From positions 2,852,001 through 2,916,000 of the forward strand of contig NC_019678.1 in NCBI RefSeq assembly GCF_000316665.1: a stretch of 64,000 nucleotides of DNA, in the 5' to 3' direction. The notes below the pieces were generated by a model. That model searched no databases. It was not told the origin of the DNA and was given only the letters and a program-made list of their open reading frames with translations. The DNA comes from Rivularia sp. PCC 7116. GTDB taxonomy: Bacteria; Cyanobacteriota; Cyanobacteriia; Cyanobacteriales; Nostocaceae. The translations under genes were made by a program, and so were the position numbers. This document shows, one piece after another, positions 28,979 to 38,082 of the stretch. Within the stretch, counting starts at the first letter, position 1. Each line of letters begins with the position of its first letter.

Positions 28979-31147
28979 ATGCTGAATATTCCCCAATTGT
29001 TAGCTACCGAAATCAATCTTAAACCTTTTCAGGTGCAAAACGCCCTAGAACTGTTTGCTGAAGGTGCAACTATTCCCTTCGTAGCACGCTACCGTAAAGA
29101 GCGTACTGGGGAGATGAATGAAACTCAGTTGCGCGATTTATCTGATAGGTTCACTTATCTTACAGAATTAGAAGACAGAAAATCAGTAATATTAAATGCT
29201 ATTGACGAACAAGGTAAACTCACCGCTGAATTAAAAAAGCAAATCGAATTATGTTTACAAAAAACGGAATTGGAAGATTTATATTTACCATTTCGTCCCA
29301 AACGTCGTACTCGCGCTACTATTGCGAAGGAAAAGGGACTTGATAAGTTAGCTGAGTTTATTAAGTCGCTAAATGTGAAAAATGGAGCTTCAAGCAATTT
29401 GAATGCAGAAGCAGCTAAATATATTAATCTAGAAAATCCAGAAAAAGAAGTCAAAACCGCAGAAGATGCGCTTAAAGGTGCCAGCGACATCTTCGCGGAA
29501 GAAGTAGCAGAAAAAGCTTCTTTGAGAGCGTATTTACGTGAAATGCTTTTAGAAGAAGGAGTATTCGTTTCCAGCATCAAAGACGAACATCCCGAAGGTA
29601 CGACAAAATATGAAATGTACCGCGATTATCAAATTCGAGTTCGTAACATTGCTCCTCATAATATGCTGGCTTTGTGTCGGGGAGAAAAGGAAAAGATATT
29701 AAGTTACGAAATTGCTTTTGATGAAGATTATGTGCTTGAATATTTAGAATCTCAGGAAATTCGCAGCAGACAGCCAGAAATTCGCAAGTTTTATCAGCAG
29801 ATGCTCAAAGATGCATTTAACCGCTTGATGAAAAATTCGCTGACGAATGAAGTAATTTCGGAGAAAAAACAATATGCTGATATTGAATCAATCAAGACAT
29901 TTGAAACTAATCTACGTAACTTGTTATTGTCGGCACCAGCAGGAATGAAACCGGCAGTAGCGATAGATCCCGGATTTAGAACCGGGTGTAAGGTGGCAAT
30001 ATTAGACGAAACCGGGAAATTTTTAGAGTATCAAGCCATATTTCCCCATACCGGAGCCGGGAAACGCAGCGAAGCCGCCAAAACGCTGCAAAATCTCATG
30101 GAAAAATATAAAGTTGAATTAATCGCCATCGGTAACGGTACAGCTTCCCGCGAAACCGACGAATTTGTTATGGAAGTTTTGCAAAATATGCAAATCAAAC
30201 CAATCAAAGTCATGGTAAACGAATCCGGTGCATCTATATATTCAGCCAGCAAAGTAGCCATAGAAGAATTCCCCGATTTAGATATTACCGTCCGTGGAGC
30301 AATTAGTATAGGTCGTCGTTTGCAAGATCCTTTAGCCGAATTAGTAAAAATTGACCCCAAATCCATCGGAGTGGGACAATATCAACACGACGTAGATCAA
30401 AAATTGCTCAAAAAGAAACTAGATGAAACTGTAGAAAGTTGCGTTAACTACGTAGGAGTTGACTTAAATACAGCATCCAAACAACTTTTAACATCAGTTT
30501 CCGGAATTTCATCCACCGTTGCCAATAATATAGTTCAATATCGCAACGAAAACGGAGCCTTCAAAAATCGCCGACAATTATTAAAAGTACCAAAATTAGG
30601 ACCAAAAGCATTTGAGCAAGCAGCAGGTTTCTTAAGAATTCGCGGTGGTGAAAATCCTTTAGATAATACCGCAGTGCATCCCGAAAGTTATGCAGTAGTG
30701 AAAAATATTGCAACAGATTTGAAAGTAGAATTAAAACAAGTTACCAAAATAGCCGAAAATCTCAAAAAAGCCGATTTGAAAAAGTACGTTACCGATAAAG
30801 TTGGGGAACCCACATTAAGAGATATTATCGGGGAATTAGAAAAACCTGGAAGAGATCCACGGGCTGAATTTAAATATGCCACCTTCAAAGAAGGAGTTAA
30901 CGAAATTTCCGATTTAGAAGAAGGAATGGTATTAGAAGGAATTGTGACAAACGTTGCTAACTTTGGTGCTTTTGTAGATGTAGGAGTGCATCAAGATGGA
31001 TTGGTGCATATATCCCAGTTAGCAAATCAATTTGTCAGAGATCCCAAAGAGATAGTTAAAGTTGGGGAAGTTGTGAAAGTTAAAGTTTTGGAAGTTAATC
31101 AGAAGTTGAAGCGGATTGGTTTGTCGATGAAAGCCGTGAGTCAATAA
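28979..31147 (+). CDS. tex: Tex family RNA-binding transcription accessory protein
   Basis: Cytoplasmic nucleic-acid-binding protein of 722 residues, close to the usual Tex length. The N-terminal helical part contains FQVQNALELFAEGATIPFVARYRKER, spread over helix-turn-helix segments. A YqgF/RNase H-like domain (about 320-450) has AIDPGFRTGCKVAILD. Helix-hairpin-helix motifs (about 490-560) include SVSGISSTVANNIVQYR. A C-terminal S1 domain (about 645-720) has GIVTNVANFGAFVDVGVHQDGLVHISQ. Homologues (YhgF/Tex, Spt6-like) influence transcription and RNA turnover. GCAGGAT lies just before the ATG. It appears monocistronic. Confidence 0.96.
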   Translation: MLNIPQLLATEINLKPFQVQNALELFAEGATIPFVARYRKERTGEMNETQLRDLSDRFTYLTELEDRKSVILNAIDEQGKLTAELKKQIELCLQKTELEDLYLPFRPKRRTRATIAKEKGLDKLAEFIKSLNVKNGASSNLNAEAAKYINLENPEKEVKTAEDALKGASDIFAEEVAEKASLRAYLREMLLEEGVFVSSIKDEHPEGTTKYEMYRDYQIRVRNIAPHNMLALCRGEKEKILSYEIAFDEDYVLEYLESQEIRSRQPEIRKFYQQMLKDAFNRLMKNSLTNEVISEKKQYADIESIKTFETNLRNLLLSAPAGMKPAVAIDPGFRTGCKVAILDETGKFLEYQAIFPHTGAGKRSEAAKTLQNLMEKYKVELIAIGNGTASRETDEFVMEVLQNMQIKPIKVMVNESGASIYSASKVAIEEFPDLDITVRGAISIGRRLQDPLAELVKIDPKSIGVGQYQHDVDQKLLKKKLDETVESCVNYVGVDLNTASKQLLTSVSGISSTVANNIVQYRNENGAFKNRRQLLKVPKLGPKAFEQAAGFLRIRGGENPLDNTAVHPESYAVVKNIATDLKVELKQVTKIAENLKKADLKKYVTDKVGEPTLRDIIGELEKPGRDPRAEFKYATFKEGVNEISDLEEGMVLEGIVTNVANFGAFVDVGVHQDGLVHISQLANQFVRDPKEIVKVGEVVKVKVLEVNQKLKRIGLSMKAVSQ

Positions 31148-31595
31148 CCTCACCCTAGCCCTTTCCTTGTTTCAAAAACCTCACCCCAGCCCTCTCCTTG
31201 TTAAGGAGAGGGAGTAGGAAGGTTGATGTTGAATGGTAGGTTGGGTTAAAGGCGCGAATATCTTTGTGGTTGATGCGATATTGATAATGCGCCGTAACCC
31301 AACATTTTGCTGTTGAAAGAAACAAATCAATGGTGTAGAGACATTCTTCCGAATCATTTTCTTAGTCCATTTCAATGGACTTGTGCTATTAGACGGGGAA
31401 TTGCATTCCCCGTCGAGTGTGAACACAGTTAAATGGTGCGTTACGGCAATAATCCGGGAAGATAATCTACACCGCTTTTTGCCTTCCCTACAAAAAATAT
31501 AAAAACCCAAAACATCACAATTGCTCGCCACAACTATATTAATTCCACGGATTACCCTAAACTAAAATTGCAGCTTTAACATAAACGTAAATCAA
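31148..31595. repeat. Spacer with degenerate cyanobacterial repeats
   Basis: Two tandem AACCTCACCC-type segments lie at about 31148-31212, the second containing a short palindrome around CTCCTTGTTAAGGAGAG. An inverted repeat follows: GGTTGGGTTAAAGGCGC (31239-31255) against GCGCCGTAACCCAAC (31289-31303). Similar GTTACGG hairpins occur at 56625-56688. No gene is seen; an open frame on the minus strand here is built from these repeats. Confidence 0.6.
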
Positions 31596-32612
31596 ATGAC
31601 AGCAGGGCAAAACAATTCTAAATCAGTGGATGTTTTTGGCGTGGGTAACGCTATGGTAGACATCTTGGCAATGGTAGAAGATGATTTCGTTAAGAAAAAT
31701 GACCTAAGTAAGGGTGGCATGACTCTTATGGATTCGGAAAAGCAAGGTCATTTATTGCGGGAGTTGAAACACCATTCACTGGAATTAAGTTCCGGAGGTT
31801 CTGCTGCTAATACAATGATTGCGATCGCGCAAAGTGGTGGCAAGGGTTTTTATTCGGGTAAGGTTTCTCGCGATACTAATGGTGAGTTTTATCGTGAGGA
31901 TTTAATCGAAGCTGGAATTGGGTTTGATGTCCACCCCACGGAAGAAAATCATGGTTCGACTGGGACTTGTTTGGTTTTAACAACTCCGGATGCTGAACGT
32001 ACTATGTGTACGCATTTAGGAGTTTCTACAAATTTAGCTACCACAGATATTGACGTAGACAAATTAGCTCAATGCAAATATAGTTATGTCGAAGGTTACC
32101 TTTGGGATGCACCCGATCCAAAGAAAGCTAGTATTGAGACTATGGAGCAATCAAAGCGTCATGACGTAAAAGTTGCTTTTACCTTCTCCGATTTATTTTT
32201 GGTAAGTCGTTTTAACGATGATTTTCATAAGTTAGTTTCCGAATACTGCGATGTTGTATTTTGCAACGCTGATGAAGTTCGTAATTTCTTCGGAAGCGAA
32301 TCTTTAGAAGATTGTGCCAGCAAACTCGGCGAAATAGTTGACACTGCATTTGTTACCGATAGTGCTAATGGTTGCTTGGTAGTAGAAAATAAAAACGTTG
32401 TTCGTGTCCCCGGATTTCAGGTTAAAGCTATTGATACCGTTGGTGCGGGAGATTCCTTTGCTGGGGGAGTATTATATGGATTAACCAATGGCTTGAATGC
32501 TCAACAATCAGCACGTTGGGGTAATTACATGGCTTCTTGTATAGTAGAAGTTCACGGCGCTCGCTTGGATAAATCAATGGCTGACAAAGTTTCTGAAATT
32601 GTCGCAAGCTAA
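31596..32612 (+). CDS. PfkB family carbohydrate/adenosine kinase
   Basis: Cytoplasmic ribokinase-fold kinase of 338 residues. An N-terminal FGVGNAMVDILAMV strand is followed by the PfkB signature 1 region SSGGSAANTMIAIAQSGG (about 68-85). Signature 2, DTVGAGDSFAGG, starts at Asp280; Asp286 of GAGD is the expected catalytic base. The overall pattern resembles adenosine kinase-type sugar kinases common in cyanobacteria. The substrate (adenosine, inosine, fructose or another sugar) cannot be decided from sequence. A stable 57-base palindrome follows and separates it from the ferredoxin gene. Confidence 0.93.
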   Translation: MTAGQNNSKSVDVFGVGNAMVDILAMVEDDFVKKNDLSKGGMTLMDSEKQGHLLRELKHHSLELSSGGSAANTMIAIAQSGGKGFYSGKVSRDTNGEFYREDLIEAGIGFDVHPTEENHGSTGTCLVLTTPDAERTMCTHLGVSTNLATTDIDVDKLAQCKYSYVEGYLWDAPDPKKASIETMEQSKRHDVKVAFTFSDLFLVSRFNDDFHKLVSEYCDVVFCNADEVRNFFGSESLEDCASKLGEIVDTAFVTDSANGCLVVENKNVVRVPGFQVKAIDTVGAGDSFAGGVLYGLTNGLNAQQSARWGNYMASCIVEVHGARLDKSMADKVSEIVAS

Positions 32613-32633
32613 TAATTAGATTGCGTTTTGAAA

Positions 32634-32690
32634 GGTTTGTAGTAGGGACTTTAATCTTCGGATTAAGGGTTAACATCCTTACTACAAACC
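32634..32690. repeat. 57-base long palindrome downstream of the sugar kinase
   Basis: GGTTTGTAGTAGGG pairs with CCTTACTACAAACC (one mismatch), and an inner stem CTTTAATC-TTCG-GATTAAGG has a stable TTCG loop. It may act as a terminator or be a REP-like intergenic element. There is no T-tract. Confidence 0.6.
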
Positions 32691-32715
32691 CCGATCTCAA
32701 AATCCAAAATTGTAA

Positions 32716-33045
32716 ATGCCAAATTACAAAGTACGCTTAATCAACCAAGATATCGGATTAGATCGCATCATCGAAGTACCACGAAACGAATATATTTTAG
32801 ATATAGCCGAAGACGAAAATATCCGTTTGCCATCTGGGTGTAAACAAGGGAATTGTTCTGCCTGTGTAGCGAAAATAATCAGTGGCAAAGTAGACCAAAG
32901 CGAGCAAAAATTTCTTCGTACCCAGGAAATCGAAGCCGGTTATACTATCACCTGTGTTGCCTATCCCTTATCTGATTGCACCTTAGAAACTCATCAAGAA
33001 CAAGTTTTATATAACTCTTCCCTTTACTTTAAATCCGATTCGTAA
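32716..33045 (+). CDS. [2Fe-2S] plant-type ferredoxin
   Basis: Soluble electron carrier of 109 residues. The cluster ligands are Cys42, Cys47 and Cys50 (GCKQGNCSAC, the C-x4-C-x2-C pattern) and Cys80 (TITCVAYP). The N-terminal beta-grasp strands and the SDCTLETH end fit the plant-type family. It is longer at the C-terminus than photosynthetic PetF and has a less typical acidic surface, so it is probably an alternative ferredoxin of unknown partner. The ATG follows the sugar-kinase palindrome by 25 bases. Confidence 0.94.
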   Translation: MPNYKVRLINQDIGLDRIIEVPRNEYILDIAEDENIRLPSGCKQGNCSACVAKIISGKVDQSEQKFLRTQEIEAGYTITCVAYPLSDCTLETHQEQVLYNSSLYFKSDS

Positions 33046-33325
33046 ATAATAGCAAAGCTGCAATTTAATATACAGTATTTATAAGTGAGGGGTTAAGAGT
33101 TAGGTGTTAAGAATTTACAGCTACAAATTTAAATTTCTTAACATTATTAATATTAATATATTATTTAATTGCCAATGCTCTATTCCCTATTCCCCATTAC
33201 CTATTCGCCATTCCCTACCTTTCGATATAAATCAAATCTATCTTGTTAGAGAGGTTTGCTTTAACAGAATTGTTCACTATGTATATAAGAGTTCAAAAAG
33301 ACAGTTTTTCTTTTAGGTACAGATT

Positions 33326-33715
33326 ATGTTAGGCATATTTTTAACAACCTTAGCAACTGCATTAAGCTTGCTTATTGTAGATATAGTAGTTCCAGGTGTG
33401 AACTTAGCAAATTTCCCATCGGCAATGATTGCTGGCTTAATAATTGGTTTGGTAAATGGCTCAATTAAGCCTATAATCTCAACACTATCCTTACCCATCA
33501 ACTTATTAACATTAGGAGCATTTTCCCTTGTAGTTAACGGATTTTGTTTCTGGTTGGCAGCAGCTTTAACTCCTGGATTCGCAGTTCATGGACTTATCGC
33601 TTTCTTCGTAGGTCCCGTTATCTTATCTTTGGGTAACACCTTCATCAGCAACTACTTTGCAGAAAGAAATCTTCTTGAAGGTAAAGCAAACAACGCTGAA
33701 TTACCTTCTAGCTAA
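33326..33715 (+). CDS. PF04020-type 'phage holin' family membrane protein
   Basis: Integral membrane protein of 129 residues with four hydrophobic helices (about 3-20, 31-52, 55-80 and 85-112) and the motif GLVNGSIKPIISTLSLPINLLTLGAFSLVVNG typical of the family, given here only in part as GLVNGSIKPI and LPINLLTLG. Members are widespread in bacteria and carry the holin name by similarity only. No phage genes are near, so I do not read this as prophage. It lies 107 bases before a Pmp3/YqaE gene, and both may belong to an envelope-stress set. Confidence 0.85.
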   Translation: MLGIFLTTLATALSLLIVDIVVPGVNLANFPSAMIAGLIIGLVNGSIKPIISTLSLPINLLTLGAFSLVVNGFCFWLAAALTPGFAVHGLIAFFVGPVILSLGNTFISNYFAERNLLEGKANNAELPSS

Positions 33716-33822
33716 TAAATCAATCACGAATCTGAAACCAAAATATATCTTTAGATAGAATCAGAAATTTTGGTTATGCTCAAATCGCTTCAATTAACTG
33801 TAATTCAAAAGGTCAAAAAACT

Positions 33823-33993
33823 ATGAAACTTTTACTTGGTTTACTCGTACCCCCCGTTGGTATTTTCTTAACTTATGGAGTTGGTCCTACCTTATTTATT
33901 AATATTGGATTAACTTTATTAGGATGGCTTCCCGGAAGTATTCACGCTATATGGGCAATTTCCAAGCATAATGAAATGGAAAGAACTATATAA
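33823..33993 (+). CDS. YqaE/Pmp3 family small membrane protein
   Basis: A 56-residue protein, beginning MKLLLGLLVPPVGIFLTYG and ending WAISKHNEMERTI. Two hydrophobic helices with a central GWLPGSIHAIWAI are diagnostic of the Pmp3/YqaE (UPF0057) family, whose members respond to salt, cold or membrane potential stress. AAGG lies about ten bases before the ATG. A good terminator hairpin follows at 34039. It is short enough to be missed by length-filtered gene calling. Confidence 0.9.
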   Translation: MKLLLGLLVPPVGIFLTYGVGPTLFINIGLTLLGWLPGSIHAIWAISKHNEMERTI

Positions 33994-34038
33994 GTTTTCT
34001 ATTTTGTATAAGCAAGGATTTTGTATAGATTATTGGGG

Positions 34039-34061
34039 GGGTGGCTAATGTCCACCCTTTT
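34039..34061 (+). terminator. Intrinsic terminator after the Pmp3/YqaE gene
   Basis: GGGTGG at 34039-34044 pairs with CCACCC at 34052-34057 and is followed directly by TTTTAATTTT. It is well placed to end the transcript carrying the holin-like and Pmp3-like genes. Confidence 0.8.
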
Positions 34062-34213
34062 AATTTTGGATTTTAGATTTTGGATTTAACATTTGGCAAT
34101 AAGTTTTAAATATGATGATGACAAATAGCAGACCATAAACCCTGTATCTTTAAGATATCGGGTTTATCTAATTGGTTTATTTTGATTTATGCTAAATCAT
34201 TTAACTTTATTTA

Positions 34214-34318
34214 TATAGCGCTTTTCATTTGAGTGCAATACAGTTTGAGAAACCTCACCCCCTTCCCCTCTCCTTGTTAAGTAGAGGGGTGTATTCTATT
34301 AAACTGAAAACTGCTATA
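34214..34318. mobile_element. Palindromic repeat of about 105 bp, possible TA-flanked MITE
   Basis: The left end TATAGCGCTTTTCATTTGAG and the right end AAACTGAAAACTGCTATA are imperfect inverted repeats. Between them is an AACCTCACCCC...CTCTCCTTGTTAAGTAGAGGGG core like that at 31180. Both outer ends are TA, compatible with TA target duplication of Tc1/IS630-type elements. No transposase is seen. Single ends of the same type occur at 19707 and near 45954. Confidence 0.45.
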
Positions 34319-34373
34319 GCTTTATAATTATATCTTTCGAGGATGCAAAGGCAATTGATATTATATTCAACAT

Positions 34374-34398
34374 TAAAAAGACGTAGCACTGCTACGTC
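34374..34398 (-). terminator. Intrinsic terminator of the minus-strand coiled-coil gene
   Basis: Read on the minus strand, GACGTAGCA and TGCTACGTC form a perfect 9-bp stem around a single base (in practice a slightly shorter stem with a 3- to 5-base loop), followed by TTTTT. It lies 62 bases beyond the stop of the gene at 34460-35224. The rest of 33994-34459 contains a second hairpin (34137-34165, AAACCCTGTATCTT with near-complement) and the palindromic repeat listed separately. Confidence 0.75.
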
Positions 34399-34459
34399 TC
34401 TACATTACTATTCATACTAAATTAAACAACAACTATTTATTGGCTAGCCATTAATTAAT

Positions 34460-35224
34460 TTATTTCTCTTTCAACCAGTCAGCAGTTGATAAAAGCAATT
34501 CTCTTAATTTTTGTTTTAGCTGACGCTCTTTCTTCGCTAACGAACTACCTGCTTCAGCAAGTTTTGTGTCCATATCAGAATGCTTATCTTTAACCTGAGT
34601 AACTACTTCCTCCCCTTGAGGGCGAGCTTTTTCATACCAGGTTTTAGCATCATTCAAAAAAGTCTGTACGTTAGCATTATCACCACCGTAACGTGCTGCT
34701 AAATTTGCCCTGACAATTGCTAATTGTGCTTGCAATTGAGCGTAGCGTTTCTTTAGTAGAGAAGCTTCTTCACTGTTTTTAATAGATTCAACCGCAGATT
34801 TAATTGCAGTTTGAGCCTCAGTGGATTTTTCTTGAGTGTTGTCTTGAATTTCTGTCAAAATACCATCAAGTTCTTGCTGAATTTTATCTTCTTCTTCATC
34901 GATTTGAGCTTGTAATTGCTGAACTTCTGTCTGAGTTTTATTTAAAGCTTCTCGTCGTTTACTATCAACAGCTTCCACAGCACCTTCAATAGATGCAGTA
35001 ATTTCTTCTTTGATTTCGCTACCTTTTCCTTGTAAGCTTTCAGCTACAGCCGAAACAGCATCTTTAATAATTACCCGAAGTTCAACTGAACCTTCTTTAA
35101 ATTCCGAAACAACTCCGCCAACAGCAACTTTGACAATTTCTCGAATTTTATCAACTCTTTGCTGTCCGGTTTCTTTTACTTGCTGTAAGTCCGTTGTAAT
35201 TTGTTCTTTGATATTGTCAGCCAT
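34460..35224 (-). CDS. Long amphipathic helical (coiled-coil) protein, function unknown
   Basis: A 254-residue protein without signal peptide or membrane segment, almost entirely charged helix (Lys/Glu/Gln/Ala-rich). An early segment VGGVVSEFKEGSVELRVIIKDAVSAVAESL is less charged, and heptad-like EVQQLQAQIDEEEDKIQQELD follows at about 100-120. This resembles apolipoprotein- or LEA-like stress proteins of cyanobacteria rather than an enzyme, but I cannot name the family. AGGT lies about ten bases before the ATG. It shares a divergent promoter region with the cytochrome gene and ends at a good terminator. Proximity to Pmp3- and holin-like genes would fit a stress role; this is inference. Confidence 0.8.
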   Translation of the reverse strand: MADNIKEQITTDLQQVKETGQQRVDKIREIVKVAVGGVVSEFKEGSVELRVIIKDAVSAVAESLQGKGSEIKEEITASIEGAVEAVDSKRREALNKTQTEVQQLQAQIDEEEDKIQQELDGILTEIQDNTQEKSTEAQTAIKSAVESIKNSEEASLLKKRYAQLQAQLAIVRANLAARYGGDNANVQTFLNDAKTWYEKARPQGEEVVTQVKDKHSDMDTKLAEAGSSLAKKERQLKQKLRELLLSTADWLKEK

Positions 35225-35489
35225 GTTCTATACCTGTGCAAATAATTTAGAAAATGTTATTGACATGCCACTTGTCTCTATATAGTGACGTAGTATTTCA
35301 TCAAAGTGGTACATCCTTAAGGTAGAAAATAGCGATGAAAGTTAAACATATATTCCACAAGATATATGTCTAATACTTAGGAATAGGTAATTAGTTTACG
35401 CTCGCTTCGATAATTAAGTAACAATTAGTAAAGTTTGATTTAATGATAAAGTTAAGCGTAGTCCATAGTTCAAATATTTATTTATCAAA

Positions 35490-35828
35490 ATGAGAAATTT
35501 TATTCAATTTGTCTTATTTACAATTTTATTATTTATAATTTGTCTGCAACAACCAGTTTTAGCGGATACTGTCGATGGAGCAAAAATATTTTCAGCAAAT
35601 TGCGCTGGTTGTCATATTAATGGGGGCAATATAATTCGACGCGGTAAAAACTTGAAAATTAAAGCTTTAAAAAAATATAAAATGGATTCGGTAGAAGCGA
35701 TTTATAATATTGTGACATACGGTAAAAACAATATGTCAGCCTACAAAGACCGTTTAACCGAATCAGAAATACAAGCCGTATCTATCTACGTTTTAAAGCA
35801 AGCTGAAAATAATTGGCGAAAACAGTGA
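35490..35828 (+). CDS. petJ: Cytochrome c6-like c-type cytochrome
   Basis: Periplasmic or lumenal electron carrier of 112 residues. A signal peptide (residues 1-25, ending PVLA) precedes haem-binding CAGCH (Cys38, Cys41, His42). The axial ligand should be Met82 in NNMSAYKDRL, matching the KNAMPAFKGRL pattern of cytochrome c6. The C-terminal helix is typical. In this family it carries electrons from cytochrome b6f to photosystem I or oxidase. The sequence is unusually basic (IIRRGKNLKIKALKKYK), so it may be a c6 variant rather than the main PetJ. Confidence 0.88.
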   Translation: MRNFIQFVLFTILLFIICLQQPVLADTVDGAKIFSANCAGCHINGGNIIRRGKNLKIKALKKYKMDSVEAIYNIVTYGKNNMSAYKDRLTESEIQAVSIYVLKQAENNWRKQ

Positions 35829-35910
35829 ACAGTTAGCATTTGTAGAGGCATTTGTACTGTCCACCCCGCAAGCTTCTTTATTATTCTCTAGCCAATGCCC
35901 AATTCCCAGA

Positions 35911-38082
35911 TTAATAATAGCTATAATACTTTTTAGTATTGTCGCCATTAACCACCATACCTAAGACGTTTGTCCGAGCCATTTTCAAGCTATCTAAAGC
36001 TTGCATCATTACGGAACGATCTGTCTGATGTATTCTGGTGACAACTACAACGCCATCCGTATAAGGTGCAAGTAAATTGGCATCAGCGAGACCTACCAGA
36101 GGTGGAGTATCATAAATTACTAAATCAAATTGTGAATGCAATTCCTCAGTAATCAGCCTCATTTTTTGTGAAGAAAGCAGTTTTATGGGATCGGGAGGAA
36201 TTGGACCTGCGGTAATTACAGATAATCCGGCCATAGAAGATATTTTTTGTATCGCTGATTCTAAATTGATGTTTCCAGAAATAAGATTACTTAACCCATA
36301 GTGGTTGTTTAAACTCGCCAAATTATGAATGTCAGGTCGGCGCATATCTGTATCTACTAGCAATACTCGCCTTCCTATTGCACTAGCTGCTTGCGCTAAA
36401 TGGAATGCAACTGTAGACTTACCGTCTCCAGACATCGCAGAAGTGATAACTAAAGAATTAATTTTCTCGTCGGAACTAAGTAATTGAATATTCGCGTGCA
36501 GTACTCGGAAAGCTTCTGATAATCGGGATGGTTTGCTGTTTTTTTCAATCGCTGTCTCTTGGTGGGAGAGAATTTGTGCAGTTTGTGTACTTTGGGGCAA
36601 TAGGTTAACTGTTTCGTTAATATTATTTTCAAAAGCGAGTTGTTTTTGGCTATGTGATAATCGTTTTTCTAAAGGAATATTTGCTAAAAGCGGTAGTCTG
36701 AGATTTTCCTTCAAAGCTTCAATAGAATGATATCTAGTATCTAACTTTTCAATTAGTAATCCACTGCCAATGCCTAAAAGAGCGCTGGCAACAAACCCCA
36801 AGATTAAATTACGCGGAATGCTTGGATATATTGAATCTTCTGGCAAAACGGGTGCTTGAATTAACTGCCAAGGAATTTGTGTCTGTGCTGCTTCAACTTG
36901 CAGTTTTTCACGAGTAGCTAAAAAACGATTTAAGCTATCAGTTGCAACTTGTAATTCTGTAATTAATTCAGTATATTTTCGATTTATATATGGTAATTGC
37001 TCAATTTTCTTTTGAAGCTGCTGTTCTGTTGCTGCTAACACCTGACTTTGCTGTTGCAAATTCTCTAATTCTGAAGCTGCTTGGGCGCGTTTGATATACA
37101 AAACTCGCTGCGCTTCTTGACGTAATAATGGTAGTAGTTTTTGGCGTTTTTCTCGCAAATTTTGAATCGGAATGCTGTTCTCGCGAAAACGAGTTGATTC
37201 ACCAGCAATTTCCGACTCTACCTGCCGCAACTGAACGATGAGTTGCTGATATACGGGTGCGTCATCCAGTAAAGCTAATGCTCCTTGTTGACTTTGTAAG
37301 TTTTTAAAACTTGAGTAAGCATCGGCAAGGTTTTTATCGGCTTCGACTCGCTGTTCTGATAATATTTTGAGTTGGTTGGCAATTTGTTCCGCTTGGGTTT
37401 CTGGCTTGAGAAAATCCTGTTTTTGTCTGAATTCTTGCAGTTCTTTCTGAAGTTTATTTACACGTTCCTGGATAGTTGGTAACTGCGTTTCTACAAAGTT
37501 AATACCCTGACGTAAATGAGTTTGACGATTTTCCAGGCTATATTTTAAATAAGCTTGAGCAAGTTTATCTAATACTGCTTTAGTTTTAGCTCTATCGTTA
37601 GCTTGGTAAGCAACTTCTATAATTTTCGTTTCACCCAAACGGATAATGCGAAGAGACTCCATTAAAGATTCATAGTCAATATCTCCATAAGAAGCTTGCA
37701 AATCTTTAACAATTGTTGCCATTAATTGAGGACTTTTAAGTACCTGAATTTGAGTTTCATAATCAAGCCCCGATTTGCCGAAATTTCCTTCAATAATTGT
37801 GGGAACATCGTTATCTTCACTGTTTACTGCTTCAGCTAAAATTTGAAATTTACTTTCATATTGCTGCTCTTGATTGAGGCTGAAAGTCACGACACCAGCC
37901 ATTACAAGACTTGTCACCCCCAAAATTGCTAAACATCGTCGTTTGATAATGCTGAAGAATTGACCTAAATCCCAGTCATTTTCTTCAGTTTCAGCCCAAG
38001 GTATAGGTTGAGCTTGAAGCAACTGAGGTGCATAGTCTATGTCTCGATTACCAGTTGAGGGTTTGAAAGAATATGTCTCCAT
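35911..38082 (-). CDS. Polysaccharide co-polymerase/BY-kinase (Wzc/ExoP-like)
   Basis: Inner-membrane chain-length regulator fused to a tyrosine autokinase, 723 residues. A Wzz domain with a first membrane helix (about 55-75) is followed by long coiled coils (about 195-405), a second helix near 430-455 after PSIPRNLILG, and a P-loop kinase (about 505-723). The kinase has SGDGKST with Lys555, Walker A' VDTDMRRP and Walker B VIYDTPP. The C-terminus KKYYSYY is the expected tyrosine cluster for autophosphorylation. I start it at the ATG at 38082, which has AGGAAG five bases upstream; a GTG 21 codons earlier has none. It diverges from the glycosyltransferase at 38716 and should control polymer length and export. 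Confidence 0.93.
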   Translation of the reverse strand: METYSFKPSTGNRDIDYAPQLLQAQPIPWAETEENDWDLGQFFSIIKRRCLAILGVTSLVMAGVVTFSLNQEQQYESKFQILAEAVNSEDNDVPTIIEGNFGKSGLDYETQIQVLKSPQLMATIVKDLQASYGDIDYESLMESLRIIRLGETKIIEVAYQANDRAKTKAVLDKLAQAYLKYSLENRQTHLRQGINFVETQLPTIQERVNKLQKELQEFRQKQDFLKPETQAEQIANQLKILSEQRVEADKNLADAYSSFKNLQSQQGALALLDDAPVYQQLIVQLRQVESEIAGESTRFRENSIPIQNLREKRQKLLPLLRQEAQRVLYIKRAQAASELENLQQQSQVLAATEQQLQKKIEQLPYINRKYTELITELQVATDSLNRFLATREKLQVEAAQTQIPWQLIQAPVLPEDSIYPSIPRNLILGFVASALLGIGSGLLIEKLDTRYHSIEALKENLRLPLLANIPLEKRLSHSQKQLAFENNINETVNLLPQSTQTAQILSHQETAIEKNSKPSRLSEAFRVLHANIQLLSSDEKINSLVITSAMSGDGKSTVAFHLAQAASAIGRRVLLVDTDMRRPDIHNLASLNNHYGLSNLISGNINLESAIQKISSMAGLSVITAGPIPPDPIKLLSSQKMRLITEELHSQFDLVIYDTPPLVGLADANLLAPYTDGVVVVTRIHQTDRSVMMQALDSLKMARTNVLGMVVNGDNTKKYYSYY

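Noticed and set aside
31181-31531. 116-codon minus-strand frame downstream of tex
   Set aside because: It runs through the AACCTCACCC repeats and the inverted repeat, has mixed composition and resembles no family I recognise.
33104-33316. 70-codon frame before the holin-like gene
   Set aside because: It is built from CCCTATTCCCCATTACC-type spacer filler, and its start is not supported.
33326-33715. Holin-like gene as a sign of prophage
   Set aside because: The family carries the name by similarity only; no integrase, capsid, terminase or lysin is present nearby.
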